DNA of 64,000 nt. It comes from Heliocidaris tuberculata. Lineage: Eukaryota; Echinodermata; Echinoidea; Camarodonta; Echinometridae. The DNA lies in NCBI GenBank assembly GCA_025618425.1, contig CM046847.1:13927468-13991467 (forward strand), read 5' to 3'. Position numbers and translations under genes: made by a program. The notes below the pieces were generated by a model that did not search any database, was not told the origin of the DNA, and saw nothing but the letters and a program-made list of their open reading frames with translations. Below, piece by piece: positions 43,712 to 55,749 of this stretch; positions within the stretch are counted from its first letter, which is position 1; each line of letters opens with the position of its first letter.

Positions 43712-43879
43712 GTAATAAAGCAGTTACAAAAGCCATCGAAAGAATTGAAGAATAACTTCCTCCACCTTCCGAAAAATCGGGAGAAACTGAATGAGCAGAG
43801 GAACTTACTGAAACAAGAATTTTTCGACATAATGGAAAATCTGCACTTGGAAAATGGAATAACCACAAATTTAATATAA
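43712..43879 (+). CDS. orphan terminal-exon-like ORF, unassigned
   Basis: A pyrimidine tract ending TTTTTTGAAAG (43711) is followed in phase by 55 codons and a TAA at 43877-43879. The peptide is charged and helix-like (KQLQKPSKELKNN, then REKLNEQRNLLKQEFFDIME), unlike the low-complexity translations around it. It has no Met near the start, so it would be an internal or terminal exon. No partner exon was found on the plus strand. It may be a gene fragment or a transposon piece. Confidence 0.28.
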   Translation, partial: VIKQLQKPSKELKNNFLHLPKNREKLNEQRNLLKQEFFDIMENLHLENGITTNLI

Positions 43880-44699
43880 AGAACTTCGTTTCCGAAAATC
43901 TTTCTTTTTTTACCATGAACATAGGGGAAAAAACTTTATTGTAATTAAAATTATCTAATATTTTCCAAACGAATAATATTCTTACGGAATAAGATTACCT
44001 GTATGGAGTACTTGCAAAGGGACCTTTATTTCACTTGATTTTTATCCAACTTACGAAAATTCTCATATAAGTAAAGTGAAAAAAACAAAAACAGTTAAAC
44101 TACGTATCCAATTTGAGAAATCACAAATATTAAGATTTTGTAACCTAGAATTTTGAATACGATTTCTTTATTTAAGAAACCCTTTTACCAAGAAATGGGA
44201 TGGAAATAGCAAGATGTTCGTCACAAAAGACCAACCAAGGGGAAAAAGATGAAATATTATGTTTACTCCACTATCACGTCTATGAACGGCACCCTTAAGT
44301 ACACTTTTAAGAAATAGCTCTTTCAATATAAAAAAAGAAAATAGAAAATGAAAATAGAAAAGGACGTTATAACAAAATAACTATGTGGAACAGTATTGTT
44401 GATAAATCCTTGGTTAAGAGCTCTTCAAAGTTGTAAGATTGATAAAAGTGTTGTGATTAGATATGAAAGACAACTGCACAGATCTCAGCCAGGAGGAAAT
44501 AATTTTTAAAATATCTAAATCATTTTTATTTATTCTTTTTGATACGCTCATAACCTTATCACTCTCTCATTTTAGTCTGCGTTTGTCCCCTTTTTGATAT
44601 AATATATTTTTTAGCTACATAAGATCATATTTCAGCTGTCTATTTTCAATTACGTGATATGAATTATTTGGTTTAGACAAAGTTTATACAAGACTAATT

Positions 44700-44740
44700 G
44701 CCCCCCCCCCCCCCTTCCAAAAAAAAAAGGAAAAAAAAAA
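44700..44740. repeat. poly-C / poly-A tract
   Basis: A C run (44701-44714) followed by two A runs. The surrounding 43880-45800 is AT-rich with no recognised gene. Confidence 0.85.
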
Positions 44741-45807
44741 GGCCTATGCAAGAGCTCCTTAGTAACTATTCCACTCCCTAATCCATACATTTGTTCTTAA
44801 TTTTCCAAAACTTTATAAAAATTGTTTTTCTCTTTTCATGAAATATGAAACAGACTTCAACTTGAACTGGAAGTCAGTTTTATTATTAGCTAGCGCATAC
44901 TCAAGAATTTTTTTTTTAATTCAATAAAACAAGATGAATACACTTTCAAAAAATTTCATCAGAATAGTCAAGAAAGATAATGTTTCAATATATTTCTTGA
45001 AAGAATTAACAACTAGGAATATAACTTACATCATATTTTTTTACTTTTTTCAAACTATCATTGAACTTTTTAGGATTTGTGTAAATACTTAAGAAGAAAA
45101 ACAGTAATGATACCAATCGAGATCAACTGAGAATAAGGAAGGACAATATATGAACTTCTTATCATACAAACAAGTCGCCATAACTCTTTCAATGGGAGAA
45201 AATAAAAACATAAAACGTTACATCAGGATGTTACGCATGACCATGCATCATTAGCTTTCTCAAGGGAATTGTTGGTTATCGGTACAAAAAAATAAATTTG
45301 TTGGGTATTAGTTTTAACCTTTTGTTCAATTAAGGTTTTCTTCTCCAGAAATAGAATATAAAAGTCTCCCACCACTAAAAGATATTATTCGAGGAAATTA
45401 AAAACAAGAGAGCACGATTCCTCGAAGTTTTATAGCACATGTTATGTAAATGTACCGGTATATGTAAACTTAGCTTACAACTCTGGCACATTGCATCACA
45501 ATTCGTTACACAAGTTTAACAGCCTTCCCGGAACGAAATACAATTTCAAAGGGAGAACCCTTGGCAAGTGATAAACTGTAATTTGTCATACATACATGTA
45601 ATTAATATTACTATATCATTTCCACGTACCAGTTAATTATAAATAGTAATGTATGCGTAGAAAACTATCCTACTTTACACAGAATTCACAAAAGAGGTTT
45701 ATTTTAAACCATGATTTAAAACTCCATAAACGTGGTACGCGCATGTCCTCTTGTCCAATGGGCGGACAGTAATGCGCTTGCTAGTATGCTATGGTCATGG
45801 ATCACAA

Positions 45808-45971
45808 CCTGGGTGCCATTGCATAAAGACTTGCTATTATAGTAACTTTGCCATCAATGGTAACTACCATGGTAACGTTGCTCAAGAGCCAATCAAAATC
45901 GAGTATTCCATGAAAAGTTACTATAATAGCAAAGTTACTATAATAGCAAGTTTTATGCAACGGCACCCAGG
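45808..45971. mobile_element. palindromic MITE (CCTGGGTGCC ends)
   Basis: CCTGGGTGCCATTGCATAAA pairs with TTTATGCAACGGCACCCAGG. The arms continue with CTTGCTATTATAGTAACTTT and its inverse. The centre has GAGCCAATCAAAATCGAG. About 164 bp, with the same plan as MITE family A (TTNCATAAA-type ends, CCAATCA centre). Confidence 0.85.
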
Positions 45972-45979
45972 TCATAACT

Positions 45980-46520
45980 GATCGTGCGTGTTTTTGCACG
46001 TGCGTGTCCGCAGCTGCGATCAGCTGTGGGCCAACTTCGTCCTTCGTTTGATATGGTCACAACCAGTCGTGCACCTCTCTGCATCTCCTCTTGGACGTCT
46101 TGCACCCCCCCCCCCCCCTCATTAACATACACCCTCTTACCTGCACGAACTCTTGAGGCAAGCGTACAGCTCCGTACAGGTAACGTGCAACCGACGTGCA
46201 ACCGACGTGCAACCGACGAGCGATATGTTGCTGCTCAGTATGGAACCATGGGCTTCGTGAAACCTCCTCAAGGAGTCCGTGCGATGGTCGCAAGAAGCAC
46301 GTGCAGGAAGTGCGATGGCTGCGAGTGTTCATCAGAAAACGTAGCCAAACGCAGAGATTGTTGGACATGTCCAACAGCTTCCTTGCGTGTCCCGCATGCT
46401 CCTACATGCTTGGAAAAAAAAAAAACCCGTGCAGGCCCGTACGTGCGTGTGACGCAAGGATTTTTGCGAAATTCGTCGCAGACCACACACAAGGTGGTGC
46501 ACGACCGGATGTGATCAACC
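45980..46520. repeat. GC-rich repeat-like block with GTGCAACCGAC repeats
   Basis: A block much richer in GC than its surroundings. It contains a triple GTGCAACCGAC repeat (about 46188-46218), a poly-C tract (46105-46118), several GTGCGATGG/GTGCG words, and an inverted pair CAGTCGTGCACCTC (46066) / AGGTGGTGCACGACCGG (46491). Overlapping ORFs up to 176 codons on both strands reflect low stop density. I recognise no domain, so I do not call a gene. Confidence 0.45.
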
Positions 46521-47195
46521 TTATAAACCTCTTTCGGGCCATAGTCTCTAAACTGCTAAATAAAACACCAAAGAGGAAGAGACCTGTTGGTTATAGTCAG
46601 ATATATCCCGCCAAGGAACAAGTTATGTCAAATAAAATGATAATAAAAAAGGGACTAAAGTCACTAAGTAATCCTCATGCCCTTCCATTTATAAGATTAT
46701 AAATTTATGATCTAGGAGGGACTTTTTCCGTATTTGTGGAGATTGTTTTGTATCCGTCATGAAAAGAATCTGCGCAATTGATTGGTCCAAAGCGCGTTAT
46801 GTGACAAAATGCGATAGCACTAGCCTCATGCAAATGGGAGAATTGCCAAGAAGGATAACATCTGACATCACGATCCTTGTATATTATTATTAATATTATT
46901 CATTATTATATTATATTATACTATATACGGCGTATGACATCACACACAAGAAAAGTGCGTGCAACATTGTAACGACATTTATTTGTGCGTTTCTATTGTT
47001 TTAGGCCCAGGCGCGTGATGATGTCATCATTACGCGTTTGATATCCGCGCATATTCTTCACTTCTTCAAAACTGTTTGTGTATGTATGTATGCGGTCGAT
47101 CATAGGCCTATGGTGGAGATGACCATAAGTAGATGATTAGATGGCTTTAGTTCAAGATGACGGATATAAACCAAATATATATACTGCCTACATTC

Positions 47196-47332
47196 GAGTC
47201 CCTGGTTAAACTATGGTACCCTCGGTGACATGAAGACGACAATTTTCCTTCGGGCTACGCCCTTTATTAAAATAGTCGTGGTTCACGTCATCTCGGGGAC
47301 CATATTTTCAACCAGACCCTCTCATGACAGTA
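47196..47332. mobile_element. short palindromic element
   Basis: GAGTCCCTGGTTAAACTATG pairs imperfectly with CATATTTTCAACCAGACCCTC. The inner GGTGACATGAAGACGAC pairs with GTCGTGGTTCACGTCATC, and the loop region holds GGGCTACGCCC. About 137 bp, no ORF. Confidence 0.7.
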
Positions 47333-48235
47333 TACTATATCCCAGGATATCCCTATTTAAGTTAGATAGATTATGAGGTCTATATTATTTAGTGTAAAAT
47401 TTGTGTAAATGTAATCAAAGCTTTAAGACGTATAAGAAGGGATAGATGAACCGTAATATAACTTAATTGTTGTTAAATTTCAGTACAGGATGTAAGATTA
47501 TCAATTACTCTCAAACATTTTCTCCCAAATGAACATATTCTTTACTATGTATTAGAATAGGGATAATCTATCGAATATTTTGCTTTACATGCTATAAGAA
47601 TGTGAATTTTTCAACTTATATAGCCTTTTCAGGGTAGTCTTCTTTTCCTCGGTCATGTCGGTCTTTCTCTTATCTCTGTTATTTTTTTATCAACCATTTT
47701 TACTCGTTATACTTCATGGACCTTTTTTTTTTTATCACATTGCAGGGAGACTATGTTAATCCAACAATGGAGAAAAGATCATCAAATATTGTTGTTTATA
47801 TCATTGTATGTAACAAAAGAAATCATATACGCTCAAATTGTCTACAAGTAAAATTTAAATTAAAAAAAATCTAGCAATACACATTATTAGGATACATCAT
47901 TTTCTCATTTTCTCTTTCGATTATGATATGTTATTTATCATAATTATAGTTCACTATCATCAAATGAATAAGTATATATTAGTTATTTTCCCGATACACC
48001 CTATTCAGTATAGTTATATAACGTTATCGGTGCATGTATTTATTTGTATGTTTATGTTTATGGATGCATAGATATATTTATGTATTTATGCTTATGATTG
48101 TAACCTTTACCATGTAAATACAACAAATTTCAATATATGAATGGACAATAAATGTACCTATACCTATACCTATATGAGCATTTTATCAGAAAGCAAACAG
48201 TGATGTAAATCGGATTACGTGTTAAATATAATAAT

Positions 48236-48420
48236 AACAACAATACTCAGATCTCGTATAGCGCTTATCACATAATTTATCTATGTGTCTATGCGCTTCC
48301 AAAGAACTTTGGATTATTACCCGGCTCAGTCTAGCAGCCCTGATGAAGGCGCTGAAGCTTCAGGGAATAAATTCCTACCGGTACCCATTTACTTTACCTG
48401 GGTCGACAGGTTTCGACTGT
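48236..48420 (-). mobile_element. SINE 3' body, reverse orientation
   Basis: AGCGCTTATCACATAA, CCAAAGAACTTTGGAT, ATTACCCGGCT and GGTACCCATTTACTTTACC are the reverse complement of the SINE 3' body at 1680-1850. An ATT/AAC-rich tail lies on the left. Confidence 0.7.
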
Positions 48421-49094
48421 GAATCATTAAGTGAACAAAATCTGTTCTAAATGACCTCCATACAATCCAGATGCTTAAATATGTATAAAACTATCACTTT
48501 ATATCATCTCTTCCAAATCCAATTCTATGGCATTGAAATGTCTAAGATTCATTTTCTTGTCTTAAAATCATACTCAATGTAAGACATAGCACACGCCAAA
48601 CTAGACTAATCAACAAAGGATGATTTACTTATAACGACCGAGTTGGAGGGGTTAACACTCGAAACGGGAACGGTCCCCGCGGACATCGTGATGTGCGTGC
48701 GCTAGAAAGGGATGAAATCTTAAACCGAAATTAATTCTCATCATATTAGCTCATCGGCAATTGGTTTCTCTGATAGGGTAGAAATCATTGCCATTTACCC
48801 GTGCAACCTCTCGTCACTGACGAGTTTTAGTCATTAAAATCTCTGTCAACTGGGATAGGGGAAGGAAGCCAGCGACTTTGGGGTCTTTTCCAAGAGATTA
48901 GCAGAGATAATGATTTAATGCATCAGACGTTTCTTAGTGTAATTCGTGAACGATTTAATGACAATGTCATCGCGCCAATGACTCCGTAAGCTAACGGGCA
49001 GGTGACAGATGATTGGCGAATACTCTAAGGTACGTTCGGGAGTTGGTAGGTATAACATTCCATGCAGGCGTCACATCGTCCCCACACGCACGCA

Positions 49095-49165
49095 CCCCCC
49101 CCCCCCCCCATCAATACACAAACACACACACACACACACACGCACACACACATCAACGCACACGT
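49095..49165. repeat. poly-C then (CA)n microsatellite
   Basis: A C run (about 49095-49109), then CA dinucleotides to about 49151 with CGCA interruptions. Confidence 0.9.
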
Positions 49166-50167
49166 GATCGCCAGCATCAAGAAATTCATGACGACTTCTT
49201 TTAATATTACATTGCTAAATGTACCGTATCAAACAACAACAAAAAAGAAGCTATTTCGAAGTAGGCCTATCGCAAATTACCCTTTTTAATATCGGAGGCC
49301 TACCAAAAGATCCTTCACATGAGTCGTTATCAATATCGTGAAACAATTTCTTGGAATAATAAACAATCTTTATTCACGAATATGCACACACATACACACT
49401 TTCCTACACAAACACATATATACACACACCATTTCACAGATCAACAACCAACATGTTAGGCATGAGCAATTTGTATAAGATGTGAGTATCATGAATTGAT
49501 TCCCCTGTGTGATGATCTAATCTATTCTATATAGAATATTTCAAAAAGTGCCGTAAAAACCCTTTCCACGTATATAGTGTGGTTTTATTACCTTTACATT
49601 TACATAAACATATCAAACTTAAATTCCCAATTATCAAAACAGTATGCATTAGGGTTTGCATGACAGAAAATTATGAACCAAGCACTTTTTTAAAGAACAG
49701 TTGCTCCGTTTTCTCTTACCTTTTAACATTGAGCTACATAAAACACACGCTCGACTGGTTTTAATCTCACAGAGTCAGCAGCTAAGGGCCTACAGAATGC
49801 AGCATCAGGGACGTCCCACGCCGACAGGTCCCCGCAACCAGCTCTCCTTTCTCTGGTGGCCATGATATACGCCCTCCTGTCCAAATTGTGACAAATGTTG
49901 AAGGTGGTAAATAGACAAAGAAAGTATGCTTTAGTACTTTATCACTGGTATCATGTTCATATGAACTTTACAACGTGTCAACGTCTCAAATAAATTCCTG
50001 TCTATAAAATATGACCAGGTTTGGAAATAGAGCGAGCTACGAGAACATTTCCCCTTTTAATTATCCTTGAGAATGTGAATATGTAAAGATAGTGGTGAAT
50101 TCTGTGAATTCTTTAAGGCGAAAAATAATTTTTCACAGAATCAAACAGAAGTTAAGCTAAATATTTT

Positions 50168-50390
50168 AGAGGTGCAGGGTCTAGTGGGTTAAAAAAAAAT
50201 CGCCGAACTACGGACCACAAAGTGCGGGGTTCAAATTAAACATTTAACATCTGGGTGAAAAGCAGCAAGAAATATGCCTTGCTCAAGGACATAAGTGCCG
50301 CGCCGGGACTCGGAACCATGAGCTTTGCATTCCCGGTCAAGTGATTAAACCACTCGACTACGATATCTTCTACAGATCTTCCAAAGATAT
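50168..50390. mobile_element. two adjacent tRNA-derived SINE fragments in opposite orientation
   Basis: On the plus strand, GGGTCTAGTGGGTTAA (A-box-like) and GTGCGGGGTTCAAATT (B-box-like) lie at 50178-50238. On the minus strand, 50390-50285 has GTAGTCGAGTGGTTTAATC and CATGGTTCCGAGTCCCGG, matching the SINE at 22296-22420. Confidence 0.6.
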
Positions 50391-51124
50391 CAGATTCTAG
50401 CTTGTAGTCCCAAAACGTGCATAACACGTGGTATTATAATGTGCAAGTGAGATTTGGTCTTTTCAGTGAAGAGGATTTTCAGCTCTTATACCGTTTAGTT
50501 TGATTATGTTTTTCTGGTCTATACAAACCTTCTAGACCATACTAACCAATTCTTACAGCAATTTTTAATTAATTCCTGCTAGCTACTGTGGACATGTAAT
50601 TCCATAACCAGAACTCAAGACTAGTTTTACTAAAAACACATAATATGCGCATATACGTGCGCATACCTAAAAACCTTGGACCGAATTAGTTTAAATAGAT
50701 ATATACACATGTGCATATTTTGTGCGTTTATACACATACTGCATACACCATAGACATACACCCACGCGCGCACCACGCCCCCCCCCCCCCCATACACACA
50801 CATGCGCGAAATATTTATTTCACACGTGCCTTTCTACTGAGATCATCATCCCACTGTGATGAAATTGATGAAACTTAATAGGAACACCGAGGTGAAAAGG
50901 AAATAAAAACTGGACATTTTTTTTTTTTGACATGATCTTTTATCCCTAGGAATGATGTAGACCTTTTCAATGTTTTCTTTGTCATGATGTAGGAAACATA
51001 ATTTCTTAATTCTCATAAGCGTATTTTCTACGCAATATTATAAATCTTGATTACTTATTGTTATGTTTTTTAAATGTATATATGTATATATCCCTTCTGC
51101 TAGATTCTTTTAAAATTCATGCTT

Positions 51125-51193
51125 TTTATTGTCAGGACCATGATGAAAAGCAGTTTTTAACTGATCTTGTCATCCTGAGTAAATATGTTTGAA

Positions 51194-51223
<30 letters not shown>
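51125..51223 (+). mobile_element. LINE-like 3' end with (AAAT)n tail
   Basis: CATCCTGAGTAAATATGTTT is followed by about eight AAAT units. This is typical of a non-LTR element tail; no coding part is attached. Confidence 0.45.
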
Positions 51224-51226
<3 letters not shown>

Positions 51227-51659
51227 ATGTCAAGACAATTTTCTCATTTTCATTTCCTATTCAGCTCGTTCAAAGATAAAGTTTTGGTACACGATTATAT
51301 TGCGAAAAAAGCTGTCTGGAAGCAATGAACGTCAATTACGTAAAACATGATATTGGTGCATACTTTGAGGATTTAGAAACATCAAAAATGATAAGAAATT
51401 GACTCTATCTTTTTATATAATTCCATTTTTCTTCTCTTTTTCCTTCTTTTTCTTAAACAAATAATAGACTTTTGATTACAATTTGACTGCACGTTAATGT
51501 AATTTATGTCATGAAAATTACGTATAGTATAAGTGAGTATTATATTTCGTACAATATAGTCAGTACCATATATTGCACATTTATTTTTATCTTTTTTCAT
51601 TTATTTTTTTTTATCTTTTAGATTTTTTTGTATGTTATGATTGTGGTATAATATTATAT

Positions 51660-51838
51660 ATTGTAAATATGTATTGTAAAGGCGACCCCACCACAAGCCA
51701 TGTGCTTCTTGGGACCCTCGCCTCCATGTTTTATTGTTGTTGTTGTTGTTGTTTTTGTGAATGTACATTTCATTTTGTATATTTGATTATGAGAAGAAAT
51801 AAATATATTTTGAAACTGAATCTGAAGCTGAATCTGAC
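51660..51838 (+). mobile_element. CR1/L2-like 3' UTR fragment
   Basis: A segment with AAGCCATGTGCTTCTTGGGA, CCCTCGCC, a (TTG)n run and AATAAATATATTTTGAAACT, then degenerate CTGAA words as a tail. The CCCTCGCC word and CTGAATCTGAA-like tail are shared in type with the element at 24650-27417. No ORF. Confidence 0.5.
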
Positions 51839-53029
51839 ATCAGAAATATGTATGATCGAGCATCCCATAAAGCCAGCGGCTGAGGCTAGTGGGTGGATTC
51901 ACAACATGAATAAGAACGTAGTAATAAGAACAAAATAAAATGAAAGGCACAAAACAGATGATTTAAGTCATAAATAACATAATTTAGAAGATTTCAATGC
52001 AAACTTAAAACACTAGTAAACAAAATCACAATCGTATAACTCAGTTGTGTGAATGATTTCAGTTGGCAAAGAGATGATTTCGCCTTTTAAATTATTCGAA
52101 GTATTGGAATATCATTATATAAATTATTCCGTTGGACAATTACATAATATCAACTTATGATGTGATTGTGTTCTAAATATAAAGCAGTTAAATTTTCAAA
52201 TGCTCATGCTGATTGTAAGATTCTAATGTACGCCTATACTCAACTCGTGTATTGAATACTCAAACGTGTTAAATTCTTATATGAAGCAATTAAATAAAGT
52301 AGCAAAATTGAAATTAGAAGACTTACATTTGCGAATCCAGGAAAAATAATCACTTTCTTTCCAAAGCATTTGGACACACATTTTCACCCCCCCCCTACTT
52401 AATGAATCCTGGAGGCGCTAACGATGGGTGTACTAACGTTATTTCTACAGGAGTAATCTGGGATGTTAGAACTGATAAGAAATTTTCCTTTAATGGTTTG
52501 CATAATCTTAAACAAAAAAGATAATTTGAGATATCTTGAAAATTATTCATAAATTTGCATGTAATGATTCGTTTGGATAGTTTTCAGCCCTTTTTTTTTT
52601 TTTTTTTTAACTTTGTTCACTGAGATATTAAACTTCATGATTTTTTTAAAAATCTAATAATGCGGATAAGAAATTGAATTCAGGTGTAACCACCCTCCCC
52701 CATATCAATGTAAATGCCTCTCACTCACTCAAAGTGGGGGGACCAGCACAAAGGGGCACTTTTGGGGAAAAGGGGGAACCTACAAATGGTGAACACAAAG
52801 CGGGAAAAGGGACCATTTCATGATATTGCTTTTACCCTACAGTCTACTAGTAATTAACACATTATCGGTCATCATCTTCTTCATTTTTATTGTTTTTTAT
52901 CTTTACATGGTTCTGAATACTGGTTCAACTTCCCCAATTAGCAATTTTGTATAATGGTCTCATGATTCATGTGCGAGCGAGCTAAGCGAGCAAGACTTTT
53001 TTTCACATATTTTATAGGAAAAGGGGTAT

Positions 53030-53465
53030 GTTTATAAAAGAGGTAAAAAGGGCACTTATTAGAAGTCAAAAAGGCACTTATTAAAGAAGAAAAGGGGGGC
53101 AATTACAATATATGAAAAGAGGTACTTAACAGAAAGGGGCACTTATCGGAAGGGGAAAGGATACTCATTAGAAAGGAAAAGGGCATTTATTTGAAATAAA
53201 AAGGGGCACTTATCAAAAGTGGAAATGGCACTTATCAGGAGAACAGTGCATTTATTAGAAAGAGAAGAGGGGCAATTATCAGATTTTAACAGGGGCTCTT
53301 ATCAGAAAGAGATAAGGGCAGTTATTAGAAAGGAAAATGGGCACTTTTAGTAGTAAAAGGGGCACTTATCAAAGAAAAAGGGGGCATTTTTCAGAAATAA
53401 AAGGGGGCACTTTTTGGGCACTTGAAAAAGTCGGGACACTGTGCCCCTGCCCCCCCCCCTCCCCC
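53030..53465 (+). repeat. AAAGGGGCACTTATCAGAA minisatellite ending in poly-C
   Basis: Around 14 degenerate copies of a 25-30-bp unit (AAAAGGGGCACTTATCAGAA consensus) span about 53030-53425. A first, separate copy (GGGGCACTTTTGGGGAAAAG) lies at 52753. The array ends with GTGCCCCTGCCCC and a C run (53449-53465). Confidence 0.85.
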
Positions 53466-53525
53466 GGGAGCGCCGCCTCTGCTCTCACTCTTTTGCCTCC
53501 CTTTATAATTCTTCCCCTCTCTCTT

Positions 53526-53600
53526 GCACACACACACACGCGCGCGCGCGCGCGCACCCCCCCCCCCCCCGGTATAGCACACGGACACACACACATTGCG
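53526..53600. repeat. (CA)n/(CG)n/poly-C compound repeat
   Basis: CA dinucleotides, then alternating CG (about 53538-53553, a potential Z-DNA stretch), then a C run to about 53570, then more CA units. The ORFs on both strands here are compositional. Confidence 0.9.
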
Positions 53601-53761
53601 GCTTTGTTCCCTTTTATATCATCATCAAGCTAGTTTTAGGAAATTAGCTCTCTACTAAAATATGTATCGAAAAAGGAAAAGGTTCATTAAGAGGAAGCTA
53701 TCTTTTATAACACGTTGAAAATGTTGAATCTACCATTTTTCAGACAGTCATGACCTCATTT

Positions 53762-53903
53762 CAGGGGAGCGTTTCATCAAGCATTTTGTCGGTGATTTTT
53801 ACCGACAACTGTTATAAGCTACTGAAATCCTCGCATCTGATTGGCTGAGAGCAAATTTGTCAGTAAAAATCACTGACAAAATGCTTGATGAAACGCTCTC
53901 CTG
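53762..53903. mobile_element. palindromic MITE, family A copy 3 (best preserved)
   Basis: The left arm GGGAGCGTTTCATCAAGC-ATTTTGTC pairs with GACAAAATGCTTGATGAAAC at the right; GGTGATTTTTACCGACA continues the stem. The centre has CTGATTGGCTGAGAGC. About 142 bp, no ORF. Confidence 0.85.
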
Positions 53904-54177
53904 GCAGCGAGGTAATAATAGTTTTCATCCTGATCAATATACTTCAATGATGAATTTAGTCTAAAATATATTGGTATAATGCATCACTATTTGCTCTCAC
54001 CAGCAAAAAGTCTCGCAATTTTTGTTTGCCTCGCTCGATTTGCTCCCTTGCTAATTCAGAAGGTGCAGAGTTGATATACGGGTGATCCAACATGTAATCC
54101 GGAGGCAGTTGTTCAGGTTATATCTCGTCAGAGATATAGGATTGTGGTAAAAGGTTTCAATGGGGTTTCAGGTAAAG

Positions 54178-54195
54178 TTTAGGGTTAGGGTTAGG
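54178..54195 (+). repeat. short interstitial telomere-like motif
   Basis: TTTAGGGTTAGGGTTAGG gives nearly three TTAGGG units, the vertebrate/echinoderm telomere repeat. Such short runs can arise by chance or by break repair. Confidence 0.6.
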
Positions 54196-54465
54196 TATAA
54201 TGTTTGGTCCAGGGTTACAGTCAAGAATTCGGTTAATATAGGACATTGACCCCGGAGCAACTGTCACAGGAGCAGGTATCATACAACCGATATTCGGTCA
54301 AGAGACGACATTACAGTAAAATTGTGTTCCTACGCCTAAGGTAACATTAACTTACAGGGCCCTCAAAAAAACTCCGCCAATTAACATCGTTAATATACGA
54401 AAGGACTGAATACTTCGTCGATTAATGGGTAATCCAACTTCAGTGGCAAGTTGTTCTGAAAGAAA

Positions 54466-55025
54466 TAGAAACATCGGAGAAGCACAATGGAAAAGTTTGA
54501 ACGAAATCGGACAAGCAATAAGAAAGTTATGAATTTTTGAAAGTTGTAATCACTATACTGTACATATAGGAATTTCAAATTGGCCGAAACAGTAATGTCA
54601 CTGTTATTAAGTGGCGGACAACTCCCCTGTTTGCTGCAACAGTAAAAAAATAACAATAAATTGTTAATTTTTAAAAAAATGTTTTACTCAGTCTTCACTT
54701 CTATGAGGAACTACTTTTTATTCCTCACTTTTAAGAGGACCTATGAAAATATTTACAATATATTTTGAGTACTGCCCAGAGGGAAAAGGGGCTTAGGAGA
54801 AAACCGCAAATTAATGGTATTTTAGTGTACGACAAACGGGAGACTTGCCCGCCAATATGTCACAATTGACTCACCCAAATGCCAATTTGAAAATCGCATA
54901 CATTACGTAATCTCTTTTTTCAAACACCCATAACTTTTTGTTATTTTTTGTCGGATTTCTTTCAAACTTTTACCATCCTATTTTTCTTACTTTTACTGCT
55001 TTCACACAAAATCATCTTATTACCT
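54466..55025. mobile_element. long palindromic element, family B copy 2
   Basis: It shares with 20323-20895 the words GTTTGAACGAAATCGGACAA, TAATGTCACTGT, TACTGCCCAGAGGGAAAAGG, TTTTAGTGTACGACAAACGG and CGCCAATATGTCAC, in the same order. The arms (AATAAGAAAGTTATGAATTT / CCATAACTTTTTGTTATT) pair. Confidence 0.8.
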
Positions 55026-55520
55026 TGCGCAAGGTCGGATTAACAATTTGAAATAAACAATTCGAAATCAGGTATTTGGTTTGTCATCTTCTCACTGTGA
55101 GGTAATGTGTCGATATTCAGTGGGTCAGTGATATTTAGTTTAATAGCAACTGACCTTGATATAGCGCAGTTGAAAACTTATGTCAGTATTTTCTTTTCAT
55201 GGACTACGAGGATAAAATGAAATGCTTAAGAAAAATAACAAAACAGAAAACTTAGCTTCCCCACAAGGATCTCATCGATATATCAGGCAAAAGGGATGTT
55301 CAAAAAAGAGGAGAAAATTGAAGTTTCCATTTAAAATAAATCCTAATTCTTAAATCCCACGGCATCGACAAAGCTTAACCCGATTCTGAATGACCTTGGT
55401 TGTTGAAGGTGATACAAAACTAAACCGATGACAATATAGTATGATTTGCATCAAGTGAGCCACGACCACGTGATAACTGTGTGCATGTGAGTTTGCACTT
55501 GATTCGTGATCGTCACTCTA

Positions 55521-55556
<36 letters not shown>

Positions 55557-55585
55557 GTTTGTTTGTTGTTGTTTTTTTTTTGTCC
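55521..55585. repeat. (CT)n and GTTT-rich repeat
   Basis: CT dinucleotides at about 55522-55551, then TTTG/poly-T words. Noncoding. Confidence 0.9.
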
Positions 55586-55645
55586 ATTTTCCCCGCCATT
55601 ACATAATATTTCTAGTGATCATTTAAAATATATTTGCATTAATAA

Positions 55646-55745
55646 TAATAATAATAATACATAACATTTATATTGCGCTTAATACAATGTTTCTAAGCGC
55701 CGAAGTAGTATTATTACCCTGGCTGGGTGAATTAGAATGGTGTAC
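55646..55745 (-). mobile_element. SINE 3' end, reverse orientation, with (AAT)n
   Basis: (TAA)n is followed by ACATTTATATTGCGCTTAAT, TCTAAGCGCCGAAGTAG and ATTATTACCCTGGCTGGGTG, the reversed 3' end of the SINE family at 1556-1855 and 48236-48420. Confidence 0.6.
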
Positions 55746-55749
55746 GAAC

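Noticed and set aside
45984..46702. Overlapping ORFs of 168 and 176 codons
   Set aside because: Several frames on both strands are open at once because of GC content; no domain, splice pattern or codon preference supports a gene.
49125..49160. CRISPR-like short repeats
   Set aside because: Simple CA dinucleotides; no repeat-spacer pattern occurs anywhere in the window.
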